DNA of 11,244 nt from Pseudomonadota bacterium (lineage in GTDB: Bacteria; Pseudomonadota; Alphaproteobacteria; SMXQ01), in the NCBI GenBank assembly GCA_022562375.1, contig JADFPK010000040.1, forward strand, positions 1-11,244, in the 5' to 3' direction. This document shows, one piece after another, positions 1 through 6,199 of the stretch. The translations under genes and the position numbers were made by a program. Numbering within the stretch: position 1 is the stretch's first letter; every line of letters begins with the position of its first letter. The notes under the pieces were generated by a model, which did no database searches, was not told the DNA's origin, and saw only the letters and a program-made list of their open reading frames with translations.

Positions 1-300
1 GTTCGAACTCCCTTCGTTTAGAGCAGTATCAGGCCCGATGGGCTCTGCCGGAGTCAATATCGATACGGTGAAGCGGAAAGCCGGCCGTGGGCGCCATGGG
101 CGGTGAAACCGACCGCGGACGGCGATGGGGCTTGCCGATTCGAGGGTGATTTTGGGTCACAAATATGCTACAATTTGGCTTCGATAAATGAATATTGGTT
201 AACAGGATCTGAAGCGCTCCGGCCGGCCTTGGTTTGGCCTGGATCTAACCGGATAGTGCCTCTAGTTCCTTGGATTCAAAGGATTTTCGTGGAGGTTCCA

Positions 301-1101
301 ATGCCCAAGCCATCGATTTCGAACCATTGGTTCTTGAGTGCCGCCGTCGCCCTCGTGGCGATCGCGCTGATCGCGGCGCCGCTTGATTTCACGCCCCCCG
401 ATTGGCAGCTCTCGAAATCGGCCGCCGAGGCCAAGGGCGGCAACGGCGGAGGCAACGGCGGAGGCAACGGCGGAGGCAACGGCGGAGGCAACGGCAGGGG
501 GCACGATAAGGGTAATGACACGAGCAGCGCCAAGCCCGGCGGTAAGGGCGGCGGCAAGGACAACGGCAAGAGCGCCAACGCCAAGGACAACAAGGGTCTC
601 TCCAAGGCCAAGAACGAGACCCAAAAACGTTACGCCAAGGCCCTCGGTCTTGGCGTCGACGGCGCCGGCGTAAAGCCCGGCAAGTCCGTTCACACCTTCT
701 CCGCCAAAGAGGTCAAGGGTCTCCTCGGCCATAAATGGAAGGCCGCCAAATTCGCCGGCCCGGGTTTAACGAATCACGGCCAGCGTGTCTCGACGATGGT
801 GAAGATCGCCAAGGCGCTCGGATATGGCGCCTGGGTCGGTGCCATGCAGGCCAATTTCGGCACCATGCAGGAGCTCCAGGCGGCCGTCACCGACGCCCAG
901 TCCGACGTTGACGCCGCAGTGGCGGCGCTGGCGCCGGGCGATCCGGCGATCGCGCAGGCCGAGGCCGACCTGGCGGCGGCCCAGGCCGCGCTCACGGACC
1001 CCAAACCGGGCCTCGGTCCGAAGGGCGAGTGGGCCACCGTGGACCTCGACGTCAATGAAGACGGCGTCATCAATACACTGGATTTCGAGGCCCTGCCCTG
1101 A
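301..1101 (+). CDS. Secreted Gly/Asn/Lys-rich protein with C-terminal EF-hand/dockerin-like loop
   Basis: A 266-residue protein of no family I recognise. The ATG at 301 is preferred over an in-frame extension to 103 because GGAGG lies just upstream (about 291-295) and the protein then begins with an export signal: hydrophobic residues 11-27 and a possible signal peptidase AxA site at 42-44. Residues 46-65 are five copies of Gly-Gly-Asn-Gly, followed by a Lys/Gly/Asn-rich, strongly basic, low-complexity stretch to about residue 105. The middle (about 125-185) looks folded. Residues about 190-235 are Ala/Glu/Asp-rich and probably helical or coiled-coil. Residues 250-261 match a calcium-binding loop: Asp250, Asn252, Asp254, Gly255, Ile257 and Asp261 sit in the positions expected of EF-hand or dockerin repeats. 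Only one such loop is present and the protein stops five residues later. The export prediction and loop are read from sequence; calcium binding and a cell-surface role are inferred. Confidence 0.75.
   Translation: MPKPSISNHWFLSAAVALVAIALIAAPLDFTPPDWQLSKSAAEAKGGNGGGNGGGNGGGNGGGNGRGHDKGNDTSSAKPGGKGGGKDNGKSANAKDNKGLSKAKNETQKRYAKALGLGVDGAGVKPGKSVHTFSAKEVKGLLGHKWKAAKFAGPGLTNHGQRVSTMVKIAKALGYGAWVGAMQANFGTMQELQAAVTDAQSDVDAAVAALAPGDPAIAQAEADLAAAQAALTDPKPGLGPKGEWATVDLDVNEDGVINTLDFEALP
436..495 (+). repeat. Five tandem 12-bp units encoding (Gly-Gly-Asn-Gly)5
   Basis: Units ggaggcaacggc lie at 448-459, 460-471, 472-483 and 484-495, preceded by a copy with one substitution (ggcggcaacggc, 436-447). The repeat is in frame, so gain or loss of units by slippage would lengthen or shorten a flexible linker without breaking the gene. 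The four last units are identical at the DNA level, including synonymous positions, which suggests recent expansion. Confidence 0.9.
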
Positions 1102-1208
1102 TTGTCCGGCGTCGCGATGAACGGGACGCCGGCCCGCTTCACATGCACAGCGCTATCGGCGCCGCCGGTGTTGGCCGGACGCGCCCACTTTTCGTCGCCG
1201 CCCGGGTG

Positions 1209-1601
1209 ATGAGACCGGCGCTCATCGGCGCCGTGCTCATGGCAGGCCTCATCGCCGCCGGTTGCACCGAGATCAAGACCGCCACCGAAAAAGTGGGCGC
1301 CGAGCTCTCCGGCTGGTTCGGCGGAACCTCCCTCTATTCGAAGATGACCCGCGAGGACGTGCGCCTGGCCTCGATCACCATGCAGGAGACCCTGGAAGGG
1401 GCCGAGGACAGCGCGCCCAGGGGATGGTCGAACCGCCAGAGCGGCAATTCGGGAACGATCACGCCGCTCAAGACCTACCTGTCCGAATCCGGGATGTTCT
1501 GCCGCGATTATCGCGAAACGATCGTCATCGAGGAGCGCGCCGAATCCCACCTCAACCGGGCCTGCCGCGACGAGAGCGGCGTCTGGAATTGGATCGATTG
1601 A
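1209..1601 (+). CDS. RT0821/Lpp0805-type surface antigen lipoprotein
   Basis: A small outer-membrane-type lipoprotein of 130 residues. From the ATG at 1209 the protein starts Met-Arg, has a hydrophobic stretch, and reaches the lipobox Leu-Ile-Ala-Ala-Gly-Cys with the lipidated Cys at residue 19. An in-frame ATG at 1143 would add 22 residues and put the Cys at 41. Neither start has a clear Shine-Dalgarno, so the choice rests on the better signal peptide. The C-terminal 75 residues follow the pattern of the 17-kDa surface antigen family: a Trp-Ser-Asn-x-x-Ser-Gly segment, then Gly-x-Phe-Cys-Arg-Asp-Tyr, then Ala-Cys-Arg-Asp and Gly-Val-Trp near the end. Such proteins are probably structural or antigenic envelope components; the exact role is not known. 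It follows the previous gene by about 100 bases on the same strand and may share its transcript. Confidence 0.75.
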   Translation: MRPALIGAVLMAGLIAAGCTEIKTATEKVGAELSGWFGGTSLYSKMTREDVRLASITMQETLEGAEDSAPRGWSNRQSGNSGTITPLKTYLSESGMFCRDYRETIVIEERAESHLNRACRDESGVWNWID

Positions 1602-1688
1602 CGCCTTAGACCCGCGCCGACATGACGCCCTGTGTGAAGTCCGCGATTTGGATCGTCGGCTCACGCCGTCGATCGATACGCGATTGTG

Positions 1689-1943
1689 CTAACATCTCCG
1701 GTAGTTGGGAGGAGCGATCCGGTCGAGATGCCGATCGACGGCCTCAACCATCCGTCCCTCGAGAATATCGGCCAGGGCATCGCGGCCGGCGCAACGGTAA
1801 TCCTCTCCCCAATCGTAACCCTGATCCTGCATCTGCTTGATAACCTCGAATGCCTGAGGCAAGCTCTCAATCGTCGCGATCCGTGACGTCGGGGGTGCTC
1901 CTTTCCAGTGGGTCTGTATCAACCCTGGGAGTACCCCCTTCAC
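1689..1943 (-). pseudogene. IS256-type (mutator) transposase N-terminal remnant
   Basis: An 84-codon frame starting at GTG. Its second half, with the motif Tyr-Asp-Trp-Gly-Glu-Asp-Tyr-Arg followed by Ala-Leu-Ala-Asp-Ile-Leu-Glu-Gly-Arg-Met and Ala-Val-Asp-Arg-His-Leu, resembles from memory the N-terminus of alphaproteobacterial IS256-family transposases. In those, this segment is followed by an Arg-Arg-Asn-Gly-x-Tyr-Arg-Arg block and then the DDE catalytic domain. Here the frame jumps to Asn-Tyr-Arg-Arg-Cys and stops, so the DDE domain is absent and the copy cannot transpose. A true transposase start could be internal. The + strand frame over the same bases reads as a shadow. The family call comes from recalled motifs, not a search. 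Confidence 0.6.
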
Positions 1944-1975
1944 TTCACTGACACGAAATCTGATACATCACCCAG
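1944..1975 (-). mobile_element. Probable left end of the IS256-type remnant
   Basis: Just upstream of the transposase fragment, the minus strand reads GGGTGATGTATCAG followed by ATTTCGTGTCAGTGA. This position and layout (terminal repeat directly before the transposase gene) fit an IS end. I found no second inverted copy in the window, so the other end appears deleted and the exact boundary is uncertain. Confidence 0.35.
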
Positions 1976-2076
1976 TCGGTCGACCCCCTTGACCGCCGCG
2001 CCCGCAGGGCTACGACTGAAAGACAATAAATTAAAATCAACGGGTTAGCGCCCGGAAGATCGGGGGCATCCTGCTG

Positions 2077-3063
2077 TTGGGACTCGCCGTTCTGAGCCCC
2101 GCCAATGCCCAGAGCGTCGAGGCGTTCTACAAGGGCAAGACGATCAGTCTGATCATCGGCTCCGGCCCCGCCGGTTCCTACAACCGCTATGCCCGAACCC
2201 TCGCCCGGCACATGGGGAAGCACATCCCGGGCAATCCCGCGTTCGTGGCGCAGAACATGCCCGGCGCCGGCGCCACGGTCGCGGCCAGTCATCTGTTCAC
2301 CAAGGCCGCCCAGGACGGCACCGTCATCGGCGCCATACAGCGCACGACCCATCTCGATCCGCTGCTGTTCCCGGGCAAGTACCTGTTCGAGGCGACCAGG
2401 TTCTACTGGCTCGGCAGCCTCGCCACCGTGACCAACCTGATCATCACCTGGCATACGGCGAAGGTCAAAAACCTCAAGGATCTGTTGAGCAAGGACGCCA
2501 TCCTGGCCGCCACCGGCGCGCGCACCGACGGCGTCATCTTTCCCAAGTTGCTCAATGAGTGGCTGGGGGGGCGAATCAAGGTCGTCGCCGGCTACAAGGG
2601 CAGCGGGTCGATGTTCCTGGCGATGGAACGCGGCGAAGTGACCGGCCGCGGCGGCGTTCCCTGGGCGACGGTCAAATCCGCCCGCGGGCAATGGGTGAAG
2701 GACAAGAAGATCGATATTCCCCTTCAGCTTGCCATGAAGAAGAACCCCGAGCTTCCTGACGTCGACTTCCTGCTCGATTACATCAAGGATCCGGCACAGC
2801 GGGCCGCGTTCGAGCTTTTGTTCGGACGCCAGGAAATGGGCCGGCCCTATGTCATTCCCCCGGGGGTTCCGGCCGACCGCGTCAAGGCCCTTCGGAAGGC
2901 CTTCGCCGACACCACCAGGGATCCGGCCTTCCAGGCCGACCTCGCGAAGCAGAAATTCTCACTCACGCTCAGGACCGGCGAACAGGTCCAGGCCATCGTC
3001 GCGAAGGCCTATGCCACCGACAAGAAGACCCTCGACATGATGAGGAAGGTCTTGGCGAAGTAG
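2077..3063 (+). CDS. TTT-type (Bug/TctC) periplasmic substrate-binding protein, start codon lost
   Basis: A periplasmic binding protein of the tripartite tricarboxylate transporter type, which captures small carboxylates for a TctA/TctB membrane partner. Family signs include Phe-Tyr-Lys-Gly-Lys-Thr-Ile, a Gly-rich Tyr-Asn-Arg-Tyr-Ala-Arg segment (residues 35-40), His-Ile-Pro-Gly-Asn-Pro, Asn-Met-Pro-Gly-Ala-Gly, and a C-terminal half to the normal family length. The 5' end is odd. The frame is open from 2035 (TAA at 2032) and encodes a plausible signal peptide from about 2044, ending Ala-Asn-Ala before Gln-Ser, yet contains no ATG or GTG until well inside the mature protein. The coordinate given is the only near-cognate TTG, which would cut the signal peptide short. 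A GTT at 2044 sits where the Met would be expected. With the IS remnant about 70-100 bases upstream, I infer a damaged start and possibly a pseudogene. No tctA or tctB gene is in view. Confidence 0.75.
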   Translation: MGLAVLSPANAQSVEAFYKGKTISLIIGSGPAGSYNRYARTLARHMGKHIPGNPAFVAQNMPGAGATVAASHLFTKAAQDGTVIGAIQRTTHLDPLLFPGKYLFEATRFYWLGSLATVTNLIITWHTAKVKNLKDLLSKDAILAATGARTDGVIFPKLLNEWLGGRIKVVAGYKGSGSMFLAMERGEVTGRGGVPWATVKSARGQWVKDKKIDIPLQLAMKKNPELPDVDFLLDYIKDPAQRAAFELLFGRQEMGRPYVIPPGVPADRVKALRKAFADTTRDPAFQADLAKQKFSLTLRTGEQVQAIVAKAYATDKKTLDMMRKVLAK

Positions 3064-3086
3064 CCATCCAACCCCTCTCGATAATG

Positions 3087-3120
3087 CCGGCCGGGGGCGA
3101 CCCGGGCCGGTTGTTTCTTA
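3087..3120 (+). terminator. Intrinsic terminator after the binding-protein gene
   Basis: A GC-rich hairpin starts 24 bases after the stop codon. CCGGCC (3087-3092) pairs with GGCCGG (3105-3110). After one G-G mismatch, GGG (3094-3096) pairs with CCC (3101-3103) around a GCGA loop. A T-rich tail (ttgtttctt) follows. Confidence 0.6.
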
Positions 3121-3568
3121 CCGCCGCGCCGGCGATGGCCATCGACGGTGGCGGCATCTGATTCAAAGCCCATCGGTGCTAATAATGACCTTGATGATGC
3201 CGGACAGCCCGAAGGGGTCGTGCAATGTCGCGCAAGCGGGGCTTGTCTTTTTAGCCGAGACCGGTTTCCCCAATTGAATAGAGACCGTGACAGGGACTCC
3301 CCTTACTTTTTGCTCTCTGCCTTTTACCTCTCTATACGTAAGATGATTCATTCTACCATTGACTCCAGTTCGATTTTAGTGCTGGATTACCCCAGTTTGC
3401 AGCAAATTTGACTTTGGATACTGTAGGTTTGACTTTGGCAACGCTGTAACGATGGGACAACAAGAGATCGGAACCGCTTTCAGTCGTCTGATTTGAGCTT
3501 TCACGCCGGGCACCGGATACAACGGATGAGACAAAAAAGCCTGGCGGGACAAACGGGGAGAAACAGTC
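3121..3568. other. AT-richer intergenic region, no convincing gene
   Basis: About 450 bases of lower GC than the flanks. Open frames exist on both strands (for example 3163-3351 minus), but none has a good ribosome site or recognisable protein. A weak second hairpin, CAAGC-ggg-GCTTG at 3233-3245 followed by TCTTTTT, could be another terminator. An 11-bp palindrome TTTGCAGCAAA lies at 3396-3406, directly followed by two direct repeats (see separate entry). I did not find a convincing -35/-10 pair for the gene at 3569, although three TTGACT hexamers occur (3359, 3408, 3429). Confidence 0.6.
3407..3438 (+). repeat. Direct repeat TTTGACTTTGG x2, 21-bp period
   Basis: TTTGACTTTGG occurs at 3407-3417 and 3428-3438, exactly 21 bases (two helical turns) apart, and is preceded by the palindrome at 3396-3406. 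Identical sites on the same DNA face, about 130 bases upstream of the gene at 3569, suggest a tandem regulator-binding site. That role is inference only. Confidence 0.5.
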
Positions 3569-4099
3569 ATGTCATCGGATGCACCGCCCGAACGCCGCCA
3601 GCCGGTGAAACGCCGGAAACCGGACAAGTGGGCTCGGAAAAAAACTGCGAGGGGCACGCCGAAATCCCTATCACGCGTTGTCGCGGACGACTATTTGGAT
3701 ATGAAGGAGCTTCGCAGCGCCTTCCGGCCGCCGGAACCCGACTCCCTCAAGGTGCGCCTCCGCAAGATGTTGCATCCGCCCTATATCCCGTTCACTTCCG
3801 TGCTGCTTGCCGCTCTCAGCTTCACCCTTGTTTTGTCCTACGCCGAGAGTTGGGGCCGGGGCCAAAGCCGGACGATACCGTCGCAACAGGCGCCGGGACC
3901 GGCGGACCGGAGCGGCGTCTCCGGCGAGACCCTGGCGTACCAAAACGGCGCCACTCCGCGGATCGAGCCGGCGGTGTTCAAAACGGACGGGGCCTTGTAC
4001 CACGTCCTGACCGGGCCGTTTCCCAGCCGGTCGCTGGCCGAGAAGACCTGCGCCGAATTCACCGCGGCGAAGCAGGACTGCCTGGTCGTCAAGCGTTAA
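3569..4099 (+). CDS. Single-pass membrane protein with short SPOR-like C-terminus
   Basis: A 176-residue protein. The ATG at 3569 has a clear ribosome site (GGGGAG, 3555-3560, 8-base spacer). Residues 1-70 are very basic and Pro-rich, probably cytoplasmic. Residues 73-91 form one transmembrane helix. About 50 low-complexity residues then lead to a C-terminal segment (141-176) with Tyr-His-Val-Leu-Thr-Gly-Pro-Phe, Ser-Arg-x-x-Ala-Glu, Cys161 and Cys171-Leu-Val-Val. This resembles the second half of alphaproteobacterial SPOR domains, which bind denuded septal peptidoglycan. It is shorter than a full SPOR domain of about 70 residues, so it may be degenerate or a distant relative. A periplasmic cell-wall or division-related role is inferred from this layout. 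Confidence 0.7.
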   Translation: MSSDAPPERRQPVKRRKPDKWARKKTARGTPKSLSRVVADDYLDMKELRSAFRPPEPDSLKVRLRKMLHPPYIPFTSVLLAALSFTLVLSYAESWGRGQSRTIPSQQAPGPADRSGVSGETLAYQNGATPRIEPAVFKTDGALYHVLTGPFPSRSLAEKTCAEFTAAKQDCLVVKR

Positions 4100-4245
4100 A
4101 GCGCACCCCGGCCACCCATCGGATCGTCGGCCACGGGCCGGCTCGCCTGGGCGAAGCCTCGCTTCGGCGGCGCCTGGCCGCTCATAGGGAGCGGGCCTGC
4201 GTCACGCCGCCGAGGCGGGAAGGGTCAGGCCGATCGGATAAGGCG

Positions 4246-4878
4246 TCAGGCGGGCATGGGAATCTCGTTGACCTTCATCGGCACGTCGTAGCCGCGCTGG
4301 ACGGCCGGGCGCCCGGCCATGGCGACATACCATCGTCTGACATTCGGATAGTCGTTGAGGTCGATGGTCTGCCAATCGTGGCGCGAGACCCAAGGCCATA
4401 TGGCGATGTCGGCGACGGTATATTCATCGGCGACGAACTCGTGGTCGGCCAGGCGGGCGTCGAGCACGGCATAAAGGCGGCGCGCCTCCTTGAGGAAACG
4501 TTCCTCGGCGTAAGGGGCCTTGCCGGGGTTGTACTTGACGAAATGGTGCACCTGGCCGAAGAACGGCCCGACGCCGCCCATCTGCCACATCAGCCACTCC
4601 ATGGCCTTCAGGCGGCGCATTTCGTCCTTCGGCATCAGCCGCCCGGTCTTCTCCGCGAGGTAGAGCAGGATGGCGCCGGACTCCATCATCCGGACACCGG
4701 TGTCGCGGTCGATGATCGCCGGAATCTTGTTGTTGGGACTGATGCGCAAGAAGTCGGGGGTGAACTGTTCGCCCTCCCTGATATCGACGGCGTGGGCCTC
4801 GTAGGCCAGTCCCAGTTCCTCGAGCATGATGGAAACCTTGCGCCCGTTGGGCGTGGTCCAGGTGTAAAGATCGATCAT
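4246..4878 (-). CDS. yfcG: Glutathione S-transferase family protein, YfcG/Ure2p-like
   Basis: A 210-residue cytoplasmic GST-fold protein closely patterned on E. coli YfcG, a glutathione-dependent disulfide-bond reductase. The ATG at 4878 is chosen because the protein then begins Met-Ile-Asp-Leu-Tyr exactly as YfcG does; an open extension to 4989 lacks family character. Thr9 and Asn11 (Thr-Pro-Asn-Gly) match the YfcG residues near the glutathione sulfur, in place of a catalytic Cys or Ser. Ser-Pro-Asn-Asn-Lys-Ile-Pro (47-53) carries the cis-proline, and Glu66-Ser67 bind the glutathione gamma-glutamyl group. The helical C-terminal domain has His-His-Phe (111-113) and a Thr-Val-Ala-Asp capping box (154-157). 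It is convergent with the SPOR-like gene and divergent from the rhodanese. A thiol redox role fits the family; the substrate is unknown. Confidence 0.9.
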   Translation of the reverse strand: MIDLYTWTTPNGRKVSIMLEELGLAYEAHAVDIREGEQFTPDFLRISPNNKIPAIIDRDTGVRMMESGAILLYLAEKTGRLMPKDEMRRLKAMEWLMWQMGGVGPFFGQVHHFVKYNPGKAPYAEERFLKEARRLYAVLDARLADHEFVADEYTVADIAIWPWVSRHDWQTIDLNDYPNVRRWYVAMAGRPAVQRGYDVPMKVNEIPMPA

Positions 4879-4954
4879 GGCCTTCGGCAATCTCCCGCTT
4901 CGTATTCGTCGCCCGGCGCCCATGGCGTTTGCCGCGCGCGTTCCGGTCCCCCGT

Positions 4955-5023
4955 TTAAGGCCCGGCCTGAGGGTCAAAGGCGGCGGCACACTCGAAGTTG
5001 ATCCGGCTCAAAGAGTAGCGCAT
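4955..5023 (-). CDS. Candidate 22-codon leader ORF upstream of the GST gene
   Basis: On the minus strand an ATG (5021-5023) follows a strong Shine-Dalgarno (GGGAGG, 5030-5035, spacer 6) and opens a 22-residue frame, Met-Arg-Tyr-Ser-Leu-Ser-Arg-Ile-Asn-Phe-Glu-Cys and onward, ending at TAA (4955-4957). It lies 76 bases before the GST start on the same strand. It could be a translated leader, a small protein or a decayed gene start; I recognise no family. The ribosome site is better than that of the GST itself. Confidence 0.35.
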   Translation of the reverse strand: MRYSLSRINFECAAAFDPQAGP

Positions 5024-5127
5024 AGTTTGCCTCCCATCGCATCCAATGTTCGTCATCGAGGATTGCGCGTGCGCCGTCAACCCGCCGGCAGTCTCCTGGC
5101 GGCGGCGGGAAACCGGAGGAAAAGCCC

Positions 5128-5511
5128 ATGATCACTTATGGAATAAGGAAAATGATGGCCGACGCCAACGCCGCCATCGATACCATGACGGCGGCCGAGG
5201 CGGTGGCGCTGGCCGGCGACGGGGACACGGTATTCGTCGATGTCCGCGAAACCGTCGAACGCCAACAGACGGGGTCGATCGCCGGCGCCGTCCATGCGCC
5301 CAGGGGCTTCCTCGAGCTCATCGCCGACCCGGAAGGTCCGATGCACAACGATGCGTTCGTAAGCGGCAAGCGACTCGTCCTGTTCTGCGCGTCGGGCGGT
5401 CGTTCGGCGCTGGCGGCGAAAACCCTGAAGGATATGGGGATCGCTAACGTCGCCAATCTGGCCGGCGGCTTTCCGGCATGGGTCCAGGCGGGTGGCCCGA
5501 CCGAGGAGTAA
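5128..5511 (+). CDS. Single-domain rhodanese-like protein
   Basis: A 127-residue cytoplasmic rhodanese, a fold that carries a persulfide on an active-site Cys to move sulfur or reduce thiols. The ATG at 5128 has an excellent ribosome site (GGAGGA, 5115-5120, spacer 7); Met9 or Met10 are possible but poorer. The domain runs from about residue 19 to 122, with Val-Asp-Val-Arg-Glu (37-41), His56-Ala-Pro-Arg-Gly (the usual start of the conserved loop), and the active-site loop Cys87-Ala-Ser-Gly-Gly-Arg-Ser (87-93), matching the C-x-x-G-x-R-S pattern. Leu-Ala-Gly-Gly-Phe-Pro-Ala-Trp closes the domain. All catalytic features are intact. It is divergent from the GST gene, and no sulfur-pathway genes are adjacent, so the acceptor is unknown. 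Confidence 0.9.
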   Translation: MITYGIRKMMADANAAIDTMTAAEAVALAGDGDTVFVDVRETVERQQTGSIAGAVHAPRGFLELIADPEGPMHNDAFVSGKRLVLFCASGGRSALAAKTLKDMGIANVANLAGGFPAWVQAGGPTEE

Positions 5512-5584
5512 GACCGGCTCCAAGAGTCCGGCATGGCCGTGATGCGGCGGATGTGAACCGGATACCAGGCCGCGCAGGCGGGCT

Positions 5585-6085
5585 TCAGTCGTCGGTTACC
5601 GGAGTATCGAGGACGGCGATGCCGTCGCCATCGGCGTAAAGGTATTCGCCGGGACCGAAATCGACGCCGGCGAAACGCACCGGAATATCGACCTCGCCGC
5701 GGCCTTTCTTCAGCGGCGCGCGGGGATTGATGCCGAGCGCCTTGATGCCGACATCCTTCTCGGCGATCTCGTGGGCGTCGCGGATGCAGCCGTTGAAGAC
5801 GACGCCTTCCCAATTGCTGGTCGCCGCCAGCGCGGCGACGTCACCGCCCATCAGGGCATGGCGTCTCGATCCGCCGCCATCGACGACGAGGACCTTGCCG
5901 GTGCCGTCGGTTTCCAGCACCTCCCTGACCTTGGTGTTGTCCTCAAACGTGCTGACGGTGACGATGGTGCCCTGGAAGACGACGCGGCCACCGTAATCGT
6001 TGAACAGCGGCTCGCAAATGCGGACCGTATCCCGGCGCACATCGCAAACGTCGGCGGGCCGGAGTTTCTTGGGAGTCTCTGCCAT
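5585..6085 (-). CDS. rraA: RraA-family protein (HMG/CHA aldolase-like or RNase E regulator)
   Basis: A 166-residue protein aligned by eye along its whole length with E. coli RraA (inhibitor of RNase E) and class II 4-hydroxy-4-methyl-2-oxoglutarate aldolases. Shared blocks are Glu-Pro-Leu-Phe, Tyr-Gly-Gly-Arg, Thr-Phe-Glu-Asp-Asn, Val-Leu-Val-Val-Asp-Gly-Gly-Gly-Ser (65-73), Asn-Trp-Glu-Gly, and Tyr-Leu-Tyr-Ala-Asp near the end. Gly81, then 20 residues, then Arg102-Asp103-x-x-Glu106 fit the aldolase/decarboxylase motif G-X20-R-D-X2-E as I remember it. E. coli RraA has Gln where this has Asp103, so this copy may be an enzyme. The ATG at 6085 has GAGGA only two bases away; the overlapping GTG at 6094 is an alternative start. 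It lies downstream of the 60-residue membrane protein on the same strand with a 114-base gap. Family is sure; the function split is not. Confidence 0.88.
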   Translation of the reverse strand: MAETPKKLRPADVCDVRRDTVRICEPLFNDYGGRVVFQGTIVTVSTFEDNTKVREVLETDGTGKVLVVDGGGSRRHALMGGDVAALAATSNWEGVVFNGCIRDAHEIAEKDVGIKALGINPRAPLKKGRGEVDIPVRFAGVDFGPGEYLYADGDGIAVLDTPVTDD

Positions 6086-6161
6086 GGTCCTCACACCGAT
6101 GCCTGTTTTCGTACGGGTTTTCCGAACGTTACCAGTACCGGGCGTCGGCGGCCAGGGCGGG

Positions 6162-6176
6162 CGCCAAGGCTTGGCG
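6162..6176. promoter_or_regulatory. Perfect 15-bp palindrome upstream of rraA
   Basis: cgccaaggcttggcg: two 7-base arms around one central base, 77 bases before the rraA start. The arms are too close to form a good hairpin, so a dimeric regulator site is more likely than a terminator. No regulator is identified. Confidence 0.3.
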
Positions 6177-6199
6177 AAAAGATAACGGTGAAACCCGGT

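Noticed and set aside
152..204. Promoter candidates before the first gene (TTGGGT, TACAAT, GTTAAC)
   Set aside because: TTGGGT (152-157) and TACAAT (169-174) are only 11 bases apart, and GTTAAC has no second CtrA half at the right distance (TTAA-N7-TGAA). The first 300 bases otherwise show nothing I can support beyond the in-frame extension of the first gene.
774..1664. 296-codon minus-strand frame
   Set aside because: Antisense to the first two genes, which have signal peptides and family signatures on the + strand.
1728..1886. + strand frame over the IS remnant with a GGAGG upstream
   Set aside because: The minus-strand frame has the recognisable transposase segment; the ribosome-like site is about 13 bases from the ATG and coincidental.
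1945..2691. 248-codon minus-strand frame
   Set aside because: Antisense to the binding-protein gene and Gly/Ala/Asp-rich without motifs.
3493..5001. 502-codon + strand frame
   Set aside because: It overlaps the SPOR-like gene in another frame and the GST gene in antisense, both of which have clear motifs and starts. Composition is typical of GC-rich shadows.
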